From Actinomadura montaniterrae (lineage in GTDB: Bacteria; Actinomycetota; Actinomycetes; Streptosporangiales; Streptosporangiaceae): a DNA stretch of 64,000 bases. The stretch spans positions 1 through 64,000 of the forward strand of contig NZ_WBMR01000029.1 of assembly GCF_008923365.1 (NCBI RefSeq), written 5' to 3'. The position numbers and the translations under genes were made by a program. The notes beneath the pieces were generated by a model. It searched no databases. It was not told where the DNA came from and saw only the letters and a program-made list of their open reading frames with translations. Each line of letters starts with the position of its first letter. Position 1 is the first letter of the stretch. Positions 1-9,044 of this stretch are shown in pieces.

Positions 1-133
1 CCCCGACCCGGTCCCGCCCGGCCCCGAGCCCGACCCGGTCCCGCCGACCCCGGCGCCGAGCCCGGCCCCGCCTCCGGGCCGGCCCTAGAACCTCCCGGTC
101 GGCCCTACAGCCTCCGGGCCGTCCGGGTCGGCT
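1..133. repeat. GC-rich degenerate repeats downstream of the GNAT fusion gene
   Basis: No gene is visible here. Positions 1-56 hold two copies of CCCGACCCGGTCCCGCC. From about 73 to 145, three imperfect units of roughly 25 bp each carry a TAG in the direction of the minus-strand gene that ends at 134. They look like duplicated copies of that gene's 3' end. Confidence 0.5.
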
Positions 134-2587
134 CTAGAACTGCCGGAGGCGCCGGGGGCCCAGCTCCGTGCGCGGGCCCAGCGGACGTTCCAGGCGGAGA
201 GCGACGTCGCGCACCGCGACGCCGGACACGTCCGCCATGACCGGGTTCAGTTCGAGCCGCGCCACCTCCGGCAGGTCGTACCCGAGCCGCGAGACCCGCA
301 GCAGCAGCTCCTCCAGCGCCGCGACGTCCACCGGCTGCGCGCCGCGATGGCCGAGCAGCAGCGGCGCCGTCCGGATCGCCCGGATCAGCTCCGCGGCCTC
401 CACGTCGGTGAGGGGCCCCAGGCGGTAGGCGCGGTCGTCGAGCAGGGCGGCGGTCTCGTCGGCGAGGCCGAACGAGACGACTGCGCCGAACGACGGGTCC
501 TCCATGGTCACGACCCGGGTCGGCACTCCCCCGGCGGCGGCGTCCGCGGAGATCGAGATGCCGTAGCAGCCGAGCAGCTCGGCGGCCTGCTCCGGCGTCG
601 CCTCCACCGGGTCGCCCGAACCGAGCCATCCCTCGACCAGGGCCCGCGCGCGCTTGCGGTCCGTTCCATCCAGCTCCGGCAGGCGGCCTGCGGGGGTCCG
701 TCGCCATTGCGCGTACTGAATCACGTAGGCCAGGGCCCGGACGGCGTCCTCCGGCGCGGCATAGGACGGCACCGAGCCCTCCGCCGCCGTCCCGTCCGGC
801 CCGGTGATCCGCAGGTCGGCCGGCATGCCCTCCGACCCCAGGTACGTCGCCACGATCGGCTTGCTGCCGCCCGCCGCCAGCCGCAGGATCTTCTGCGGGA
901 CGCGCACGTCGTACCCGCCGATCGTGGGCGGCGTGAACAGCGCCACGATCGCGTCCACGGAGTCGTCGGCCAGCGCGCCCGCCAGCGCCGCCTCGTAGTC
1001 GTCGGCGTCGGCGCGCGGCCCGAGGTCGACGCGCGGGCGGACCTCCAGGCCCAGCGCGACCGCCGCGTCCTGCGCCAGCAGCCCCAGCGAGTCCGAGTTG
1101 TCGATGATCGCGATCCGGTCGCCGGACGGCAGCGGCTGGTAGGCCAGCAGCTGCGCCACGTCGAACAGCTCCGCCAGGTCCTCCACCCGGATCAGGCCCG
1201 CCTGCTGGAACAGCGCGCTCACCGCGTGGTCGGGCAGCGTCAGCGCGCGCGCCGCGTGCCCGATCGGGACGCCCTGCGTGCTGCGGCCGCTCTTCACCGC
1301 CACGATCGGCTTGCGGCGGCCCAGCCTGCGCGCCAGCCGCGCGAACTTGCGCGGATTCCCCAACGACTCCAGATAGAGCAGGACGGCCTTGGTCGCCGGG
1401 TCCTCCTCCCAGTACTGCATCAGGTCGTTGCCGGACACGTCCGCCCGGTTCCCCGCCGACACGAACGTCGACAGCCCGAGGCCGCGCTCCGCCGTCCGCT
1501 GCAGGATCGCGATGCCGAGCGCACCCGACTGGGAGAAGAAGCCCACCGGGCCACGGCCCGGCATGGTCGGCGCCAGCGTCGCGTTCAGCCGCACGTCCGG
1601 GTCCGTGTTGGCGATGCCGAGGCAGTTAGGGCCGACCACCCGCATCCCATAGGCGCGGGCCAGCCGCACCAGCTCCTCCTGGTCCGCGCGTCCCTCCGGG
1701 CCCGTCTCACCGAACCCCGACGACACGACGACCAGCCCCCGCACGCCCTTCCCCGCGCACTGCTCCACGACCTCGCGGACCGCGTCCGCGCGGACCGCGA
1801 CCACCGCCAGGTCCACATCGTCGGGAATGTCCAGGACGGACGCGTAGGCCCGCACCCCCGCCACCGCCGTCGCCGTCGGATGCACCGGGTACACCGGCCC
1901 GCTGAAGTCCCCGCTCAGCAGGTTCCGCAGGACGGTCTGCCCCACGCTGTGCTCCGCGCGGCTCGCCCCCACCACCGCGACCGACGACGGGAACAGCAGC
2001 CGCTGGATCGACCGCGACTCCGCCCGGTGCTCGCGCGCCGCCATCACCTCCACCGACGTCTCCGTCGGCTCCAGGTCCAGGACGAGCTCGATCACGCCCT
2101 CCTCGAACCGCTGCTCCGCCTGGTAGCCCGCCTCGCGGAACACCCGCGTCATCCGCCGGTTGTCCGGCAGCACGCTCGCCACGAACCGGCGCACGCCCCG
2201 CTCCCGCGCCGCCGCCGCGATGTGCTCCAGCAGCACCGCGCCCAGCCCCCGCCCCTGATGGGCGTCCTCCACCAGGAACGCGACCTCCGCCGTCTCCGGC
2301 CGGTCGCTCAGCATGTCGTACCGGACGACCGCGACCATCTCCTCGCCGATCGTGGCGATCAGCGCGACACGCCGGTCATAGTCCACTCCCGTGAAGTGCT
2401 CGACCTCACGGTCCGTGAGGTACGGGCGCGGCGAGAAGAACCGGTAGTAGATCGACTCCGGCGACAGCCGCGCGTAGAAGACCCGCAGGAGATCGGCGTC
2501 CTCGCTCCGGATGGGCCGCAGATGCGCCGTCCCGCCGTCACTCAGGACGACGTCGGCCTCCCACTGATCCGGATAACCCTCGGTCAC
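134..2587 (-). CDS. GNAT acetyltransferase fused to acyl-CoA synthetase (NDP-forming)-like domains
   Basis: This 817-residue protein looks like a Pat-type protein lysine acetyltransferase. Residues 1 to about 175 form a GNAT domain, with the acetyl-CoA loop at HQGRGLGAVLLEH. A CoA-binding Rossmann domain follows (about 190-330, with VGASRAEHSVG and GPNCLGI), then succinyl-CoA-ligase-like domains (about 335-610). The C-terminal ATP-grasp part is short. It passes from an LLGCYGIS motif straight to SFGAVVSFGLA, skipping the segment that normally carries the ATP-binding PVxLK lysine, so ligase activity is probably lost. Actinobacterial relatives acetylate acyl-CoA synthetases; that role here is inference. 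The start is a GTG with no clear ribosome binding site. The gene ends in repeats at the window edge. Confidence 0.85.
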   Translation of the reverse strand: MTEGYPDQWEADVVLSDGGTAHLRPIRSEDADLLRVFYARLSPESIYYRFFSPRPYLTDREVEHFTGVDYDRRVALIATIGEEMVAVVRYDMLSDRPETAEVAFLVEDAHQGRGLGAVLLEHIAAAARERGVRRFVASVLPDNRRMTRVFREAGYQAEQRFEEGVIELVLDLEPTETSVEVMAAREHRAESRSIQRLLFPSSVAVVGASRAEHSVGQTVLRNLLSGDFSGPVYPVHPTATAVAGVRAYASVLDIPDDVDLAVVAVRADAVREVVEQCAGKGVRGLVVVSSGFGETGPEGRADQEELVRLARAYGMRVVGPNCLGIANTDPDVRLNATLAPTMPGRGPVGFFSQSGALGIAILQRTAERGLGLSTFVSAGNRADVSGNDLMQYWEEDPATKAVLLYLESLGNPRKFARLARRLGRRKPIVAVKSGRSTQGVPIGHAARALTLPDHAVSALFQQAGLIRVEDLAELFDVAQLLAYQPLPSGDRIAIIDNSDSLGLLAQDAAVALGLEVRPRVDLGPRADADDYEAALAGALADDSVDAIVALFTPPTIGGYDVRVPQKILRLAAGGSKPIVATYLGSEGMPADLRITGPDGTAAEGSVPSYAAPEDAVRALAYVIQYAQWRRTPAGRLPELDGTDRKRARALVEGWLGSGDPVEATPEQAAELLGCYGISISADAAAGGVPTRVVTMEDPSFGAVVSFGLADETAALLDDRAYRLGPLTDVEAAELIRAIRTAPLLLGHRGAQPVDVAALEELLLRVSRLGYDLPEVARLELNPVMADVSGVAVRDVALRLERPLGPRTELGPRRLRQF

Positions 2588-2752
2588 GTACCCGAGCGTA
2601 AGGCACGCGGCGCCGGCGGCACGCTGAGGAAAAACCCGGGTTCCCGGGTTTCGCTGCGCGTTCGAGACCTAATCGGGGGCCGAGAGCTGTTACGGTCGTT
2701 CCACGCCCTGAATGCCGCTCGCGCGGGCCGTGTTGATCGAGGTGATGACTCC

Positions 2753-3676
2753 ATGACGCGCGTGGTCGTGGTCGGCGATCTCATGACAGACACCGTGGCT
2801 CGTGCCGCGTACCCTTTGGCGAAGGGCAGCGACACGCCCGCCGCCGTGACGACCCATGGAGGAGGCTCGGGCGCCAACGTCGCGTCCTGGCTCGCCCTGG
2901 AGGGGATCGAGGTCGCCTTCGTCGGCCGCCGCGGCTCCGACATCGCCGGCCGCAACCGGGACATGGAGCTGATGGGGTACGGCGTCGACGCCCGCCTCGT
3001 CATGGACCAGGAGCGCCCCACCGGGACCTGCGTGGTCATGGTCACCCACAAGGGCGACCGCACCATGCTGTCCGACCCGGGCGCCAACGCCGCCCTCCTC
3101 CCCGAGGACGTCGAGCGCTGCAAGGACCTGTTCTCGCAGGGCACCCACCTGCACATGTCCGGCTACTCGCTGATCAACGAGGGCTCGCGGAAGGCCGCCA
3201 TCCACGCCCTCGAGCTCGCCCGCCAGGCGCAGATGTCGGTGTCGGTCGACGGCGGCTCGTCCTCCCCGCTCAAGCGGATGGGCGCCGAGCCGTTCCTGGA
3301 GTGGACGCAGGGCGCCCGCCTCCTGGTGGTCACCGCCAAGGAGGCCGAGATCCTCACCGGCCGCGAGAACCCGGCCGCCGCCGCCAAGGTGCTCACGGCC
3401 TGGTACCCGCAGGTCGTCATCAAGGTCGGCGAGGACGGCGCGCTCTGGTACACCAACGGCCGGCCCGAGCCCGTCACGGTCGCCGCCGAGCCGGTCGAGA
3501 AGGTCGTCGACGGCACCGGTGCCGGCGACGCGTTCATCGCCGGGTTCCTGCCGCCCTGGCTGGACGGCAAGCAGCCCGCCGACGCGCTCACCGCCGGCTG
3601 CCGCCTCGCCGCCCAGGCCACCCAGCACCTCGGCGCCCGCCCGTCCCTCGACGTGGTCGACAACCAGATCAAGTAG
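2753..3676 (+). CDS. PfkB-family carbohydrate kinase
   Basis: A 307-residue ribokinase/PfkB-fold sugar kinase that would phosphorylate a sugar or nucleoside with ATP in the cytoplasm. The N-terminal signature is GGGSGANVASWLA near residues 38-50. The C-terminal catalytic signature DGTGAGDAFIAGF near residue 260 contains the catalytic Asp and the anion-hole GAGD. Its length is normal for the family. The ATG follows GAGG with a 10-nt spacer. It is divergent from the GNAT fusion and converges on the LysR gene with a 24-nt gap. Neither sequence nor neighbours identify the substrate. Confidence 0.9.
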   Translation: MTRVVVVGDLMTDTVARAAYPLAKGSDTPAAVTTHGGGSGANVASWLALEGIEVAFVGRRGSDIAGRNRDMELMGYGVDARLVMDQERPTGTCVVMVTHKGDRTMLSDPGANAALLPEDVERCKDLFSQGTHLHMSGYSLINEGSRKAAIHALELARQAQMSVSVDGGSSSPLKRMGAEPFLEWTQGARLLVVTAKEAEILTGRENPAAAAKVLTAWYPQVVIKVGEDGALWYTNGRPEPVTVAAEPVEKVVDGTGAGDAFIAGFLPPWLDGKQPADALTAGCRLAAQATQHLGARPSLDVVDNQIK

Positions 3677-3700
3677 CGCGGACGGCTCTGCGCCCCCGGT

Positions 3701-4738
3701 TCAGGCCAGGGGCGTGTAGGTGCGGACGTCCTCGCGGACGGCGGCCCAGAGACGGTTCAGCGGGTGCCCGGCGTCGTAGCGCTCCAGATCGGCGCGCCGG
3801 ACGAACGCGCCGGTCATCAGCTCGGCCTTCGGCTCCAGGTCGTCGTGCAGGCCGATGGCGCGCAGCGGGACGGCGTCCGGATCGTCGCGTCCCGCCATCC
3901 CCCGCCCGATCGAGCCGGTGACGATCATGCAGCCGCGGACGAAGCCGGAGCGCAGCAGCGACAGCCCGTAGTGGACGTCGTCGATGTCGGCGACGACGTT
4001 CAGCCGGTCCCGGAACGCGGGGCCGTACCAGGTGGCCAGCAGGTCGGCGACCAGGCCGGCGGGCGGCAGCACCAGCGGGACGCCGCCGAGCCGGCTGGTG
4101 CGGACCGGCCCGTCGGGCAGCTCGCTCTCCGGCAGGTTGGTCAGCAGCAGCGCCTGCCCGCGCGCGTACTCGATGACCTCGTACTCCTTCAGCCGCTGGT
4201 CGCCCTCCGGCGTGCTGACGATGCTGCCGCACACCAGGTCGACCTGCTTGGTCTCCAGCCGGGACCACAGGTCCTTCGTGCGGACGTGCGCGACCTTGAA
4301 CTCGACCTCCCGCTGGCGGAACTCCTCCGACACCCGCGCCCAGGCGCGCGACACGATCGGCAGCGTGAACTCGGTGGTGCCGACCGTCAGCATCCGGCCG
4401 AGCCGGCGGCGGCTCCAGTGGATCGACTCCAGCCAGTTCTCGATGGTGGTCCGCGCCAGCTCCACCGTCGTCTCGCCCGTCGGGGTGAACAGGAAGTCCT
4501 TCCCGCGTCCCTGCCGGACGGTCAGCACCTCCCCGCACAGCGCCTGGCTGTTGCGGTTGAGGGTGTCGAGCTGCTTCTGGACGCTGGACTGCTCCCGCCC
4601 GAGCGCCCGCGCGGCGCGCAGAGCGGACCCCGTCTCGTGCACCACCAGCAGCGTGCGGAGCTGGTCGAACGTGGTGTCCAGCAGGCCGGGAGGGCAGTCG
4701 AGCAGCGCGTCGAGGGTCGATGACACGGGGAGGGACAT
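3701..4738 (-). CDS. LysR-type transcriptional regulator
   Basis: A 345-residue regulator with a winged HTH in residues 20-85 (TFDQLRTLLVVHETGSALRA is the first part) and a periplasmic-binding-protein-like effector domain in residues 110-330. The HTH is atypical: a C-rich linker follows, and the domain is longer than in standard LysR proteins of about 300 residues. The ATG at 4738 has a strong AAGGAG 9 nt upstream. The gene is divergent from a candidate small ORF at 4910. A perfect 14-bp inverted repeat between them is the likely operator, so autoregulation and control of the divergent transcript are inferred. The effector is unknown. Confidence 0.85.
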   Translation of the reverse strand: MSLPVSSTLDALLDCPPGLLDTTFDQLRTLLVVHETGSALRAARALGREQSSVQKQLDTLNRNSQALCGEVLTVRQGRGKDFLFTPTGETTVELARTTIENWLESIHWSRRRLGRMLTVGTTEFTLPIVSRAWARVSEEFRQREVEFKVAHVRTKDLWSRLETKQVDLVCGSIVSTPEGDQRLKEYEVIEYARGQALLLTNLPESELPDGPVRTSRLGGVPLVLPPAGLVADLLATWYGPAFRDRLNVVADIDDVHYGLSLLRSGFVRGCMIVTGSIGRGMAGRDDPDAVPLRAIGLHDDLEPKAELMTGAFVRRADLERYDAGHPLNRLWAAVREDVRTYTPLA

Positions 4739-4781
4739 TACTACCTGCTCCTTCGTCCCGCTGAAATGGCCGTCCGTTCAT

Positions 4782-4813
4782 TTGAGCGGGAAATGATGAC
4801 ATTTCCCGCTCAA
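4782..4813. promoter_or_regulatory. Perfect 14-bp inverted repeat, probable LysR operator
   Basis: The arms TTGAGCGGGAAATG (4782-4795) and CATTTCCCGCTCAA (4800-4813) are exact reverse complements separated by ATGA. The site lies 44 bp upstream of the LysR start, in an AT-rich patch of a very GC-rich genome. A partial copy, CCCGCTGAAATGG, lies just before it. The position and symmetry fit an operator for the adjacent regulator; direct binding is inferred. Confidence 0.7.
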
Positions 4814-4909
4814 CTTATCTCAAGATGTTCCCTCAAACAGCTGGACAGGGTTTTCTGACCTCTAGAACACTTTCTTCCCGTCGCCACCCGTACCCGAGGA
4901 AGCAGATCC

Positions 4910-5101
4910 GTGACGCCGACCGCCCCCGCGCACCCCGTCCCGCCGACCCGCGGCGGGCCGCCGGAGAAGATCGCCATGCCGGTGCTGCCGTCGGCGGTCC
5001 CGGCGCAGCCGGGCGACCTGCTCGTCTACTCGGCCGTACAGGCCGGGCGGCACCAGCCTCGCCCCTCGGGCGACCCCGAGGGCCTGGGGGTTCTCCCTTA
5101 G
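4910..5101 (+). CDS. Candidate small protein divergent from the LysR gene
   Basis: A 63-codon ORF starting with GTG, preceded by GAGGAAG with a 7-nt spacer, a near-ideal ribosome binding site. The peptide is Pro-rich (MTPTAPAHPVPPTRGGPPEK at the N-terminus), has a short hydrophobic stretch (GDLLVYSAVQAG) in the middle, and has no Cys, transmembrane helix or recognised domain. It is the first ORF downstream of the palindrome shared with the LysR gene, so it may be that regulator's target. I do not recognise a family. Codon position bias cannot be judged in so short a Pro-rich sequence, so it may be spurious. Confidence 0.4.
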   Translation: MTPTAPAHPVPPTRGGPPEKIAMPVLPSAVPAQPGDLLVYSAVQAGRHQPRPSGDPEGLGVLP

Positions 5102-5982
5102 AGGCCGTCCTTGACCCCGGTTCGCCGCGGCTCTTCTCCGCCGCGGCGCCCGGACCGGTCACCGGTCCGTGCGCGGGGCCGCGCGCACGGGCCGGTCCAC
5201 CGCTCCGCCCGCGCCTACAGGGGCGCGCGGGCGGCGCTCGCGGTCACGGCCGGGCCGCTCCCGCCCCCCACAGGCCCGGCCGCCCGAGAGCCACCCCCTG
5301 AACCCACCGCATAGCCCGGCCGCCGACAGCACCGCAGGTGGTGAACATGGCCGGTCGGCGGCGGCGTAGGTGAGGGCGGCGAGGTTCCCCGGCCGGGGAC
5401 GGCGCAGGGTGCCGCGTACATGCTCGTCGGCGCGGCCGTGGTGCGCCGGGCGGCACAGCGAGCAGCACATGGCGTGATCGACGCGCGGAACGGGAGCGCG
5501 GACGCGGCACGGCAAGCCGCCCCGACACGGCAAGTAAGCAAGACCCGACGCGGCGAGCAGCACGTGACGCGATCGGCGCACGACCGGGCACGCATGCGCA
5601 CCGCGAACGGGGCGCAGCACGGCAAGCGAGCACGGCGCGGCATGGCGAGCAGCACATCGGCGCAGGCACGGCACGGCGAGCAGCAAGTGGCGCGATCGGC
5701 GCACGATCGGGGCGCCGGTGGAGCATGAACGGGAGTCGGCCCGCATGCGGCGCGGCACGGCAAGCGGCACGCGGCAAGCGGCACGGCAAGCGGCACGGCA
5801 AGCAGCGCGGCGAGCGGGGCGGCGAGCGGGGCGCGGCGAGCGGGGCGGGGGCTGGGTGGCGGGAGGGGCGTGGGATGTTCGGGGTTGCTGGGGAACAGGA
5901 CACGTGTCGTCCGGCTTGCCATGTACGCCGGCGGTGAGCGCCCGAGGCGGGCGCGCCCATAGGACCGAAGGAGAGAGCCGCG
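5102..5982. repeat. Gene-free stretch with degenerate direct repeats
   Basis: No convincing gene lies between the small ORF and the oxidoreductase. From about 5410 to 5860 the DNA is built of variants of GGCGAGCAGCACGTGACGCG and CACGGCAAGCGG. One unit near 5552-5590 recurs with few changes near 5674-5712. Long open frames here are compositional artefacts of the repeats. The last 100 bp carry the leader of the next gene. Confidence 0.6.
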
Positions 5983-6888
5983 ATGCGTGCTGTCATATTC
6001 GCCGAGTACGGCGTCCCGTCCGTCTTGAAGGTCGTGGAGACCGGCCTGCCGGAGCCCGGGCCCGGGCAGGTGCGGGTGGCCGTCCGGGCCGCCGGGGTGA
6101 ACCCGATCGACGTCAAGGTCCGCTCGGGGTCCATGTCGGGCGGCAAGCCGCTGGCGGCGCCCCGCTCCCTGGGCTCGGAGGTCTCCGGGGTCGTGGACGC
6201 CGTGGGAGACGGGGTCGCGGACGTGGCGGTGGGCGACCCCGTCGCGGGGTGGCCCGTCGGCGGCGGGTACGCCGAGTACGCGCTGATGTCCGTCTACGCG
6301 AGGAAACCGGACGCGCTGACCTGGGAGCAGGCCGCGGTGCTGCCCGTGGCGGGCGAGGCCGCGCTGCGGTCGCTGCGCGCGCTCAAGACGCGCCGGGGAG
6401 AGACATTGCTGATCAACGGCGCGTCCGGCGCCGTGGGCGCCCTCGCGACGCAGATCGCCGTGGCCGACGGCGTCACGGTCGTCGGTACGGCGGGCCCGGC
6501 GAACCTGGACCGCGTGCGGTCGTTGGGCGCGGCAGCCACCGCGTACGGCCCCGGCCTGGCCGACCGGGTCCGTGAACTGGCGCCGCAGGGAGTGGACGGA
6601 GTCTTGGACGCGGCCGGGCACGGGGCCCTTCCGGACGCGATCGCGCTGCGTGGCGGCGTGGACCGCGTCGTGACGATCGCCGACCCCGCCGCCTTCGACC
6701 TCGGCGTCCCGTTCCTGTCGGGCGGCCCGGAGGACCAGACGGCGGAGGTGCTGCGCACGCTGCTGGAGGCGGCGGCGCAGGGGCGGATCACTCCGCCCGC
6801 CGCGCACGGCATGGCGCTCGATCAGGCCGTGCAGGCGCACGAGCAGGTGGAGAAGGGCGGCGCGGGGAAGATCGTCCTGCTTCCCTGA
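5983..6888 (+). CDS. NADP-dependent quinone oxidoreductase / zinc-independent MDR alcohol dehydrogenase
   Basis: A 301-residue medium-chain dehydrogenase/reductase of the quinone-oxidoreductase branch. The N-terminal GroES-like domain shows the AGVNPIDVKVRSG motif near residue 39. The Rossmann domain starts at INGASGAVGALATQIA near residue 145. No catalytic or structural zinc cysteines are seen, as expected for NADPH:quinone reductases. The ATG follows AAGGAGAGAGCCGCG, a strong ribosome binding site. It stands alone downstream of a repeat-filled gap and converges on recQ. The substrate cannot be told from sequence; a detoxification role is typical of the family. Confidence 0.9.
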   Translation: MRAVIFAEYGVPSVLKVVETGLPEPGPGQVRVAVRAAGVNPIDVKVRSGSMSGGKPLAAPRSLGSEVSGVVDAVGDGVADVAVGDPVAGWPVGGGYAEYALMSVYARKPDALTWEQAAVLPVAGEAALRSLRALKTRRGETLLINGASGAVGALATQIAVADGVTVVGTAGPANLDRVRSLGAAATAYGPGLADRVRELAPQGVDGVLDAAGHGALPDAIALRGGVDRVVTIADPAAFDLGVPFLSGGPEDQTAEVLRTLLEAAAQGRITPPAAHGMALDQAVQAHEQVEKGGAGKIVLLP

Positions 6889-6903
6889 CGCGCCTCTCGA
6901 CGT

Positions 6904-6927
6904 GGGCCCTTCGGCGGGCACGGGCCC
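6904..6927. terminator. Possible bidirectional terminator
   Basis: GGGCCC at 6904-6909 and again at 6922-6927 can pair across a 12-nt loop. It sits in the 62-bp gap between the convergent oxidoreductase and helicase genes. There is no U-tract, as is common in actinomycetes. Confidence 0.4.
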
Positions 6928-6950
6928 TGGTCCGCCGCGGGGCGACCGGG

Positions 6951-9044
6951 TCAGTTGGGGGTGGCCAGCGTGAGCGGGAGGATCGCCTGGGCGCCCGCCT
7001 CTTTCAGCAGGCGGGCGGCGACGGTCATGGTCCATCCGGTCTCGATTCGGTCGTCGATCAGGAGAAGGGGCCCGGCCGCCTCCTTCGCGGCGATGGCGAC
7101 GGGGTCGGGCAGCGTCAGCGAGGTCCAGACCGAGCGGAGGCGCTGCGCGCTGTTGTGCCGGCGCGGGACGGGCTCGCCGACGGGGACGAGTTCGCCGAGG
7201 TAGGGCAGGCGGCCGATCTCGGCGATGCGGTGGCCGAAGGTGGTGACGAGGCGGGGCCGGGAACGCGAACCGATCGTGACGACGCCGGCGGGGCGGGCGG
7301 GCCAGTCCCAGGCGGCGAGGACCTTGACGACCGCGTCGACCATGTCGGCGGGGACGTCGGTGTCGCCGCCGGCGAACAGTTCGCGGAGCCGGTTGCCCCA
7401 GCCGATGTCGGTGAGGCGGCCGAGGGCGCGTCCCGTCTCGGCCTGCAGGTCGGGTTTGATGCGGCCGGAGACGCCGAGGTCGTCCTTGACGCCGGTGGGC
7501 CACATGCGGCGCGGGGCGACGTCGACGCCGGGCCGGTGCAGGCGGTCGCGGGCCTGGGTGGCGCCCTCGGCGGTGACGTCGGCGGGCCAGTGCTCGCCGG
7601 TGCAGTTGTCGCAGCGTCCGCAGGGCGCCGCGGCGGGATCGTCCAGCTGCCTGCGGAGGAACTCCTCGCGGCAGTCCGCCGTCACGATGTAGTCGAGCAT
7701 GGCCTGCTGCTCGCGGCGGCGCTCGGCCGTGACGCGCTCGTAGCGCTCGCGGTCGTAGGCCCACGGGAGGCCCGTGGACGTCCAGCCGCCCTTGACGCGG
7801 CGGACCGCGCCGTCGACGTCGAGGACCTTCAGCATCATCTCCAGGCGGTTGCGGCTGAGGTCGACCTGGGGTTCCAGCGCGCCGGTCGACAGGGGGCGGT
7901 CGGCCGCGTCCAGGACCTCCAGGGTGGACCGGACCACAGGCTCCGGCGGGAACGCGAGGCCGGCGAAGTAGGCCCAGATCTCGCGGTCCTCGCGGCCGGG
8001 GAGCAGGATCACCTCGGCGCGGTCGACGCCGCGCCCGGCGCGCCCGATCTGCTGGTAGTAGGCGACCGGGGACTGCGGCGCGCCGACGTGGACGATGAAG
8101 CCGAGGTCGGGTTTGTCGAAGCCCATCCCGAGGGCGCTGGTGGCGACGAGGGCCTTCAGCCGGTTGGCCTGGAGGTCCTGCTCGGCCTGGAGCCGCTCGG
8201 CGGGCTCGGTCTGGCCGGTGTAGACGGCGACCTCGTGGCCGCGGTCGCGGAGGTAGCCGGTGATCTCGTGGGCGGCGGCGACGGTGAGGGTGTAGATGAT
8301 GCCCGAGCCCGGCAGCGACGCGAGGTGCTCGCCGAGCCAGGCGATGCGCTGCTCGGCGGTGGGCACGGCGACGACGGCGAGGCGGAGCGAGTCGCGTTCG
8401 AGCGGCCCCCGCAGGACAAGGGCGTCGTCGCCGGCGAGCTGCTCGGCGACGTCCTGGGTGACGCGGGCGTTGGCGGTGGCGGTGGTGGCGAGGACGGGTA
8501 TGCCGGGCGGGAGCTCGGCGAGCAGGGTGCGGAGGCGGCGGTAGTCGGGGCGGAAGTCGTGCCCCCAGTCGGAGATGCAGTGCGCCTCGTCGACGACGAC
8601 GAGGCCGGCGCCGGCGGCCAGCCGCGGCAGGACCAGGTCGCGGAAGTCGGGGTTGTTGAGCCGTTCGGGGCTGACCAGCAGGACGTCGACCTCGCCGGCC
8701 TCGACCTCGGCGAAGATCCGCTGCCAGTCCTCGGTGTTGGCGGAGTTGATCGTGCGGGCGTGGATGCCGGCCCGGTCGGCGGCCTCGATCTGGTTGCGCA
8801 TCAGCGCCAGCAGCGGTGAGACGATCACGGTGGGGCCGGCGCCGCGCTCGCGCAGCAGCCGCGTCGCCACGAAGTAGACGGCGGACTTGCCCCACCCGGT
8901 GCGCTGCACGACGAGGGCGCGGCGCCGTTCGACGACGAGGGCGCGGATGGCCGTCCACTGGTCGTCGCGGAGCCGGGCGTGCTCTCCGGCGAGGGCGCGC
9001 AGGCACCGCTCGGCATCGTCGCGGAGTCCGTCGGGAGTGCTCAT
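6951..9044 (-). CDS. RecQ-family DNA helicase with C-terminal phosphoribosyltransferase-like domain
   Basis: A 697-residue superfamily 2 DNA helicase. It has Walker A RTGWGKSAVYF, the DEAH box VVVDEAHCISDWGHDFRPDY, and motif VI QQIGRAGRG. A RecQ zinc site follows in the 490s (CREEFLRRQL to CGRCDNC). The HRDC domain of E. coli RecQ is absent. Instead the last 150 residues end in LLLIDDRIETGWTMTVAARL, which matches the PRPP-binding loop of type I phosphoribosyltransferases. The ATG at 9044 follows AGGGGG closely. An in-frame extension upstream exists, but it lacks helicase-like sequence and overlaps the divergent thrE-like gene. A repair role is typical; the tail's function is unknown. Confidence 0.9.
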   Translation of the reverse strand: MSTPDGLRDDAERCLRALAGEHARLRDDQWTAIRALVVERRRALVVQRTGWGKSAVYFVATRLLRERGAGPTVIVSPLLALMRNQIEAADRAGIHARTINSANTEDWQRIFAEVEAGEVDVLLVSPERLNNPDFRDLVLPRLAAGAGLVVVDEAHCISDWGHDFRPDYRRLRTLLAELPPGIPVLATTATANARVTQDVAEQLAGDDALVLRGPLERDSLRLAVVAVPTAEQRIAWLGEHLASLPGSGIIYTLTVAAAHEITGYLRDRGHEVAVYTGQTEPAERLQAEQDLQANRLKALVATSALGMGFDKPDLGFIVHVGAPQSPVAYYQQIGRAGRGVDRAEVILLPGREDREIWAYFAGLAFPPEPVVRSTLEVLDAADRPLSTGALEPQVDLSRNRLEMMLKVLDVDGAVRRVKGGWTSTGLPWAYDRERYERVTAERRREQQAMLDYIVTADCREEFLRRQLDDPAAAPCGRCDNCTGEHWPADVTAEGATQARDRLHRPGVDVAPRRMWPTGVKDDLGVSGRIKPDLQAETGRALGRLTDIGWGNRLRELFAGGDTDVPADMVDAVVKVLAAWDWPARPAGVVTIGSRSRPRLVTTFGHRIAEIGRLPYLGELVPVGEPVPRRHNSAQRLRSVWTSLTLPDPVAIAAKEAAGPLLLIDDRIETGWTMTVAARLLKEAGAQAILPLTLATPN

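Noticed and set aside
347..2752. Very long plus-strand open frame through the GNAT fusion gene
   Set aside because: It is antisense to a clear GNAT/CoA-ligase gene, rich in Arg/Gly/Pro, has no domain and no ribosome binding site. Long shadow frames are usual in GC-rich DNA.
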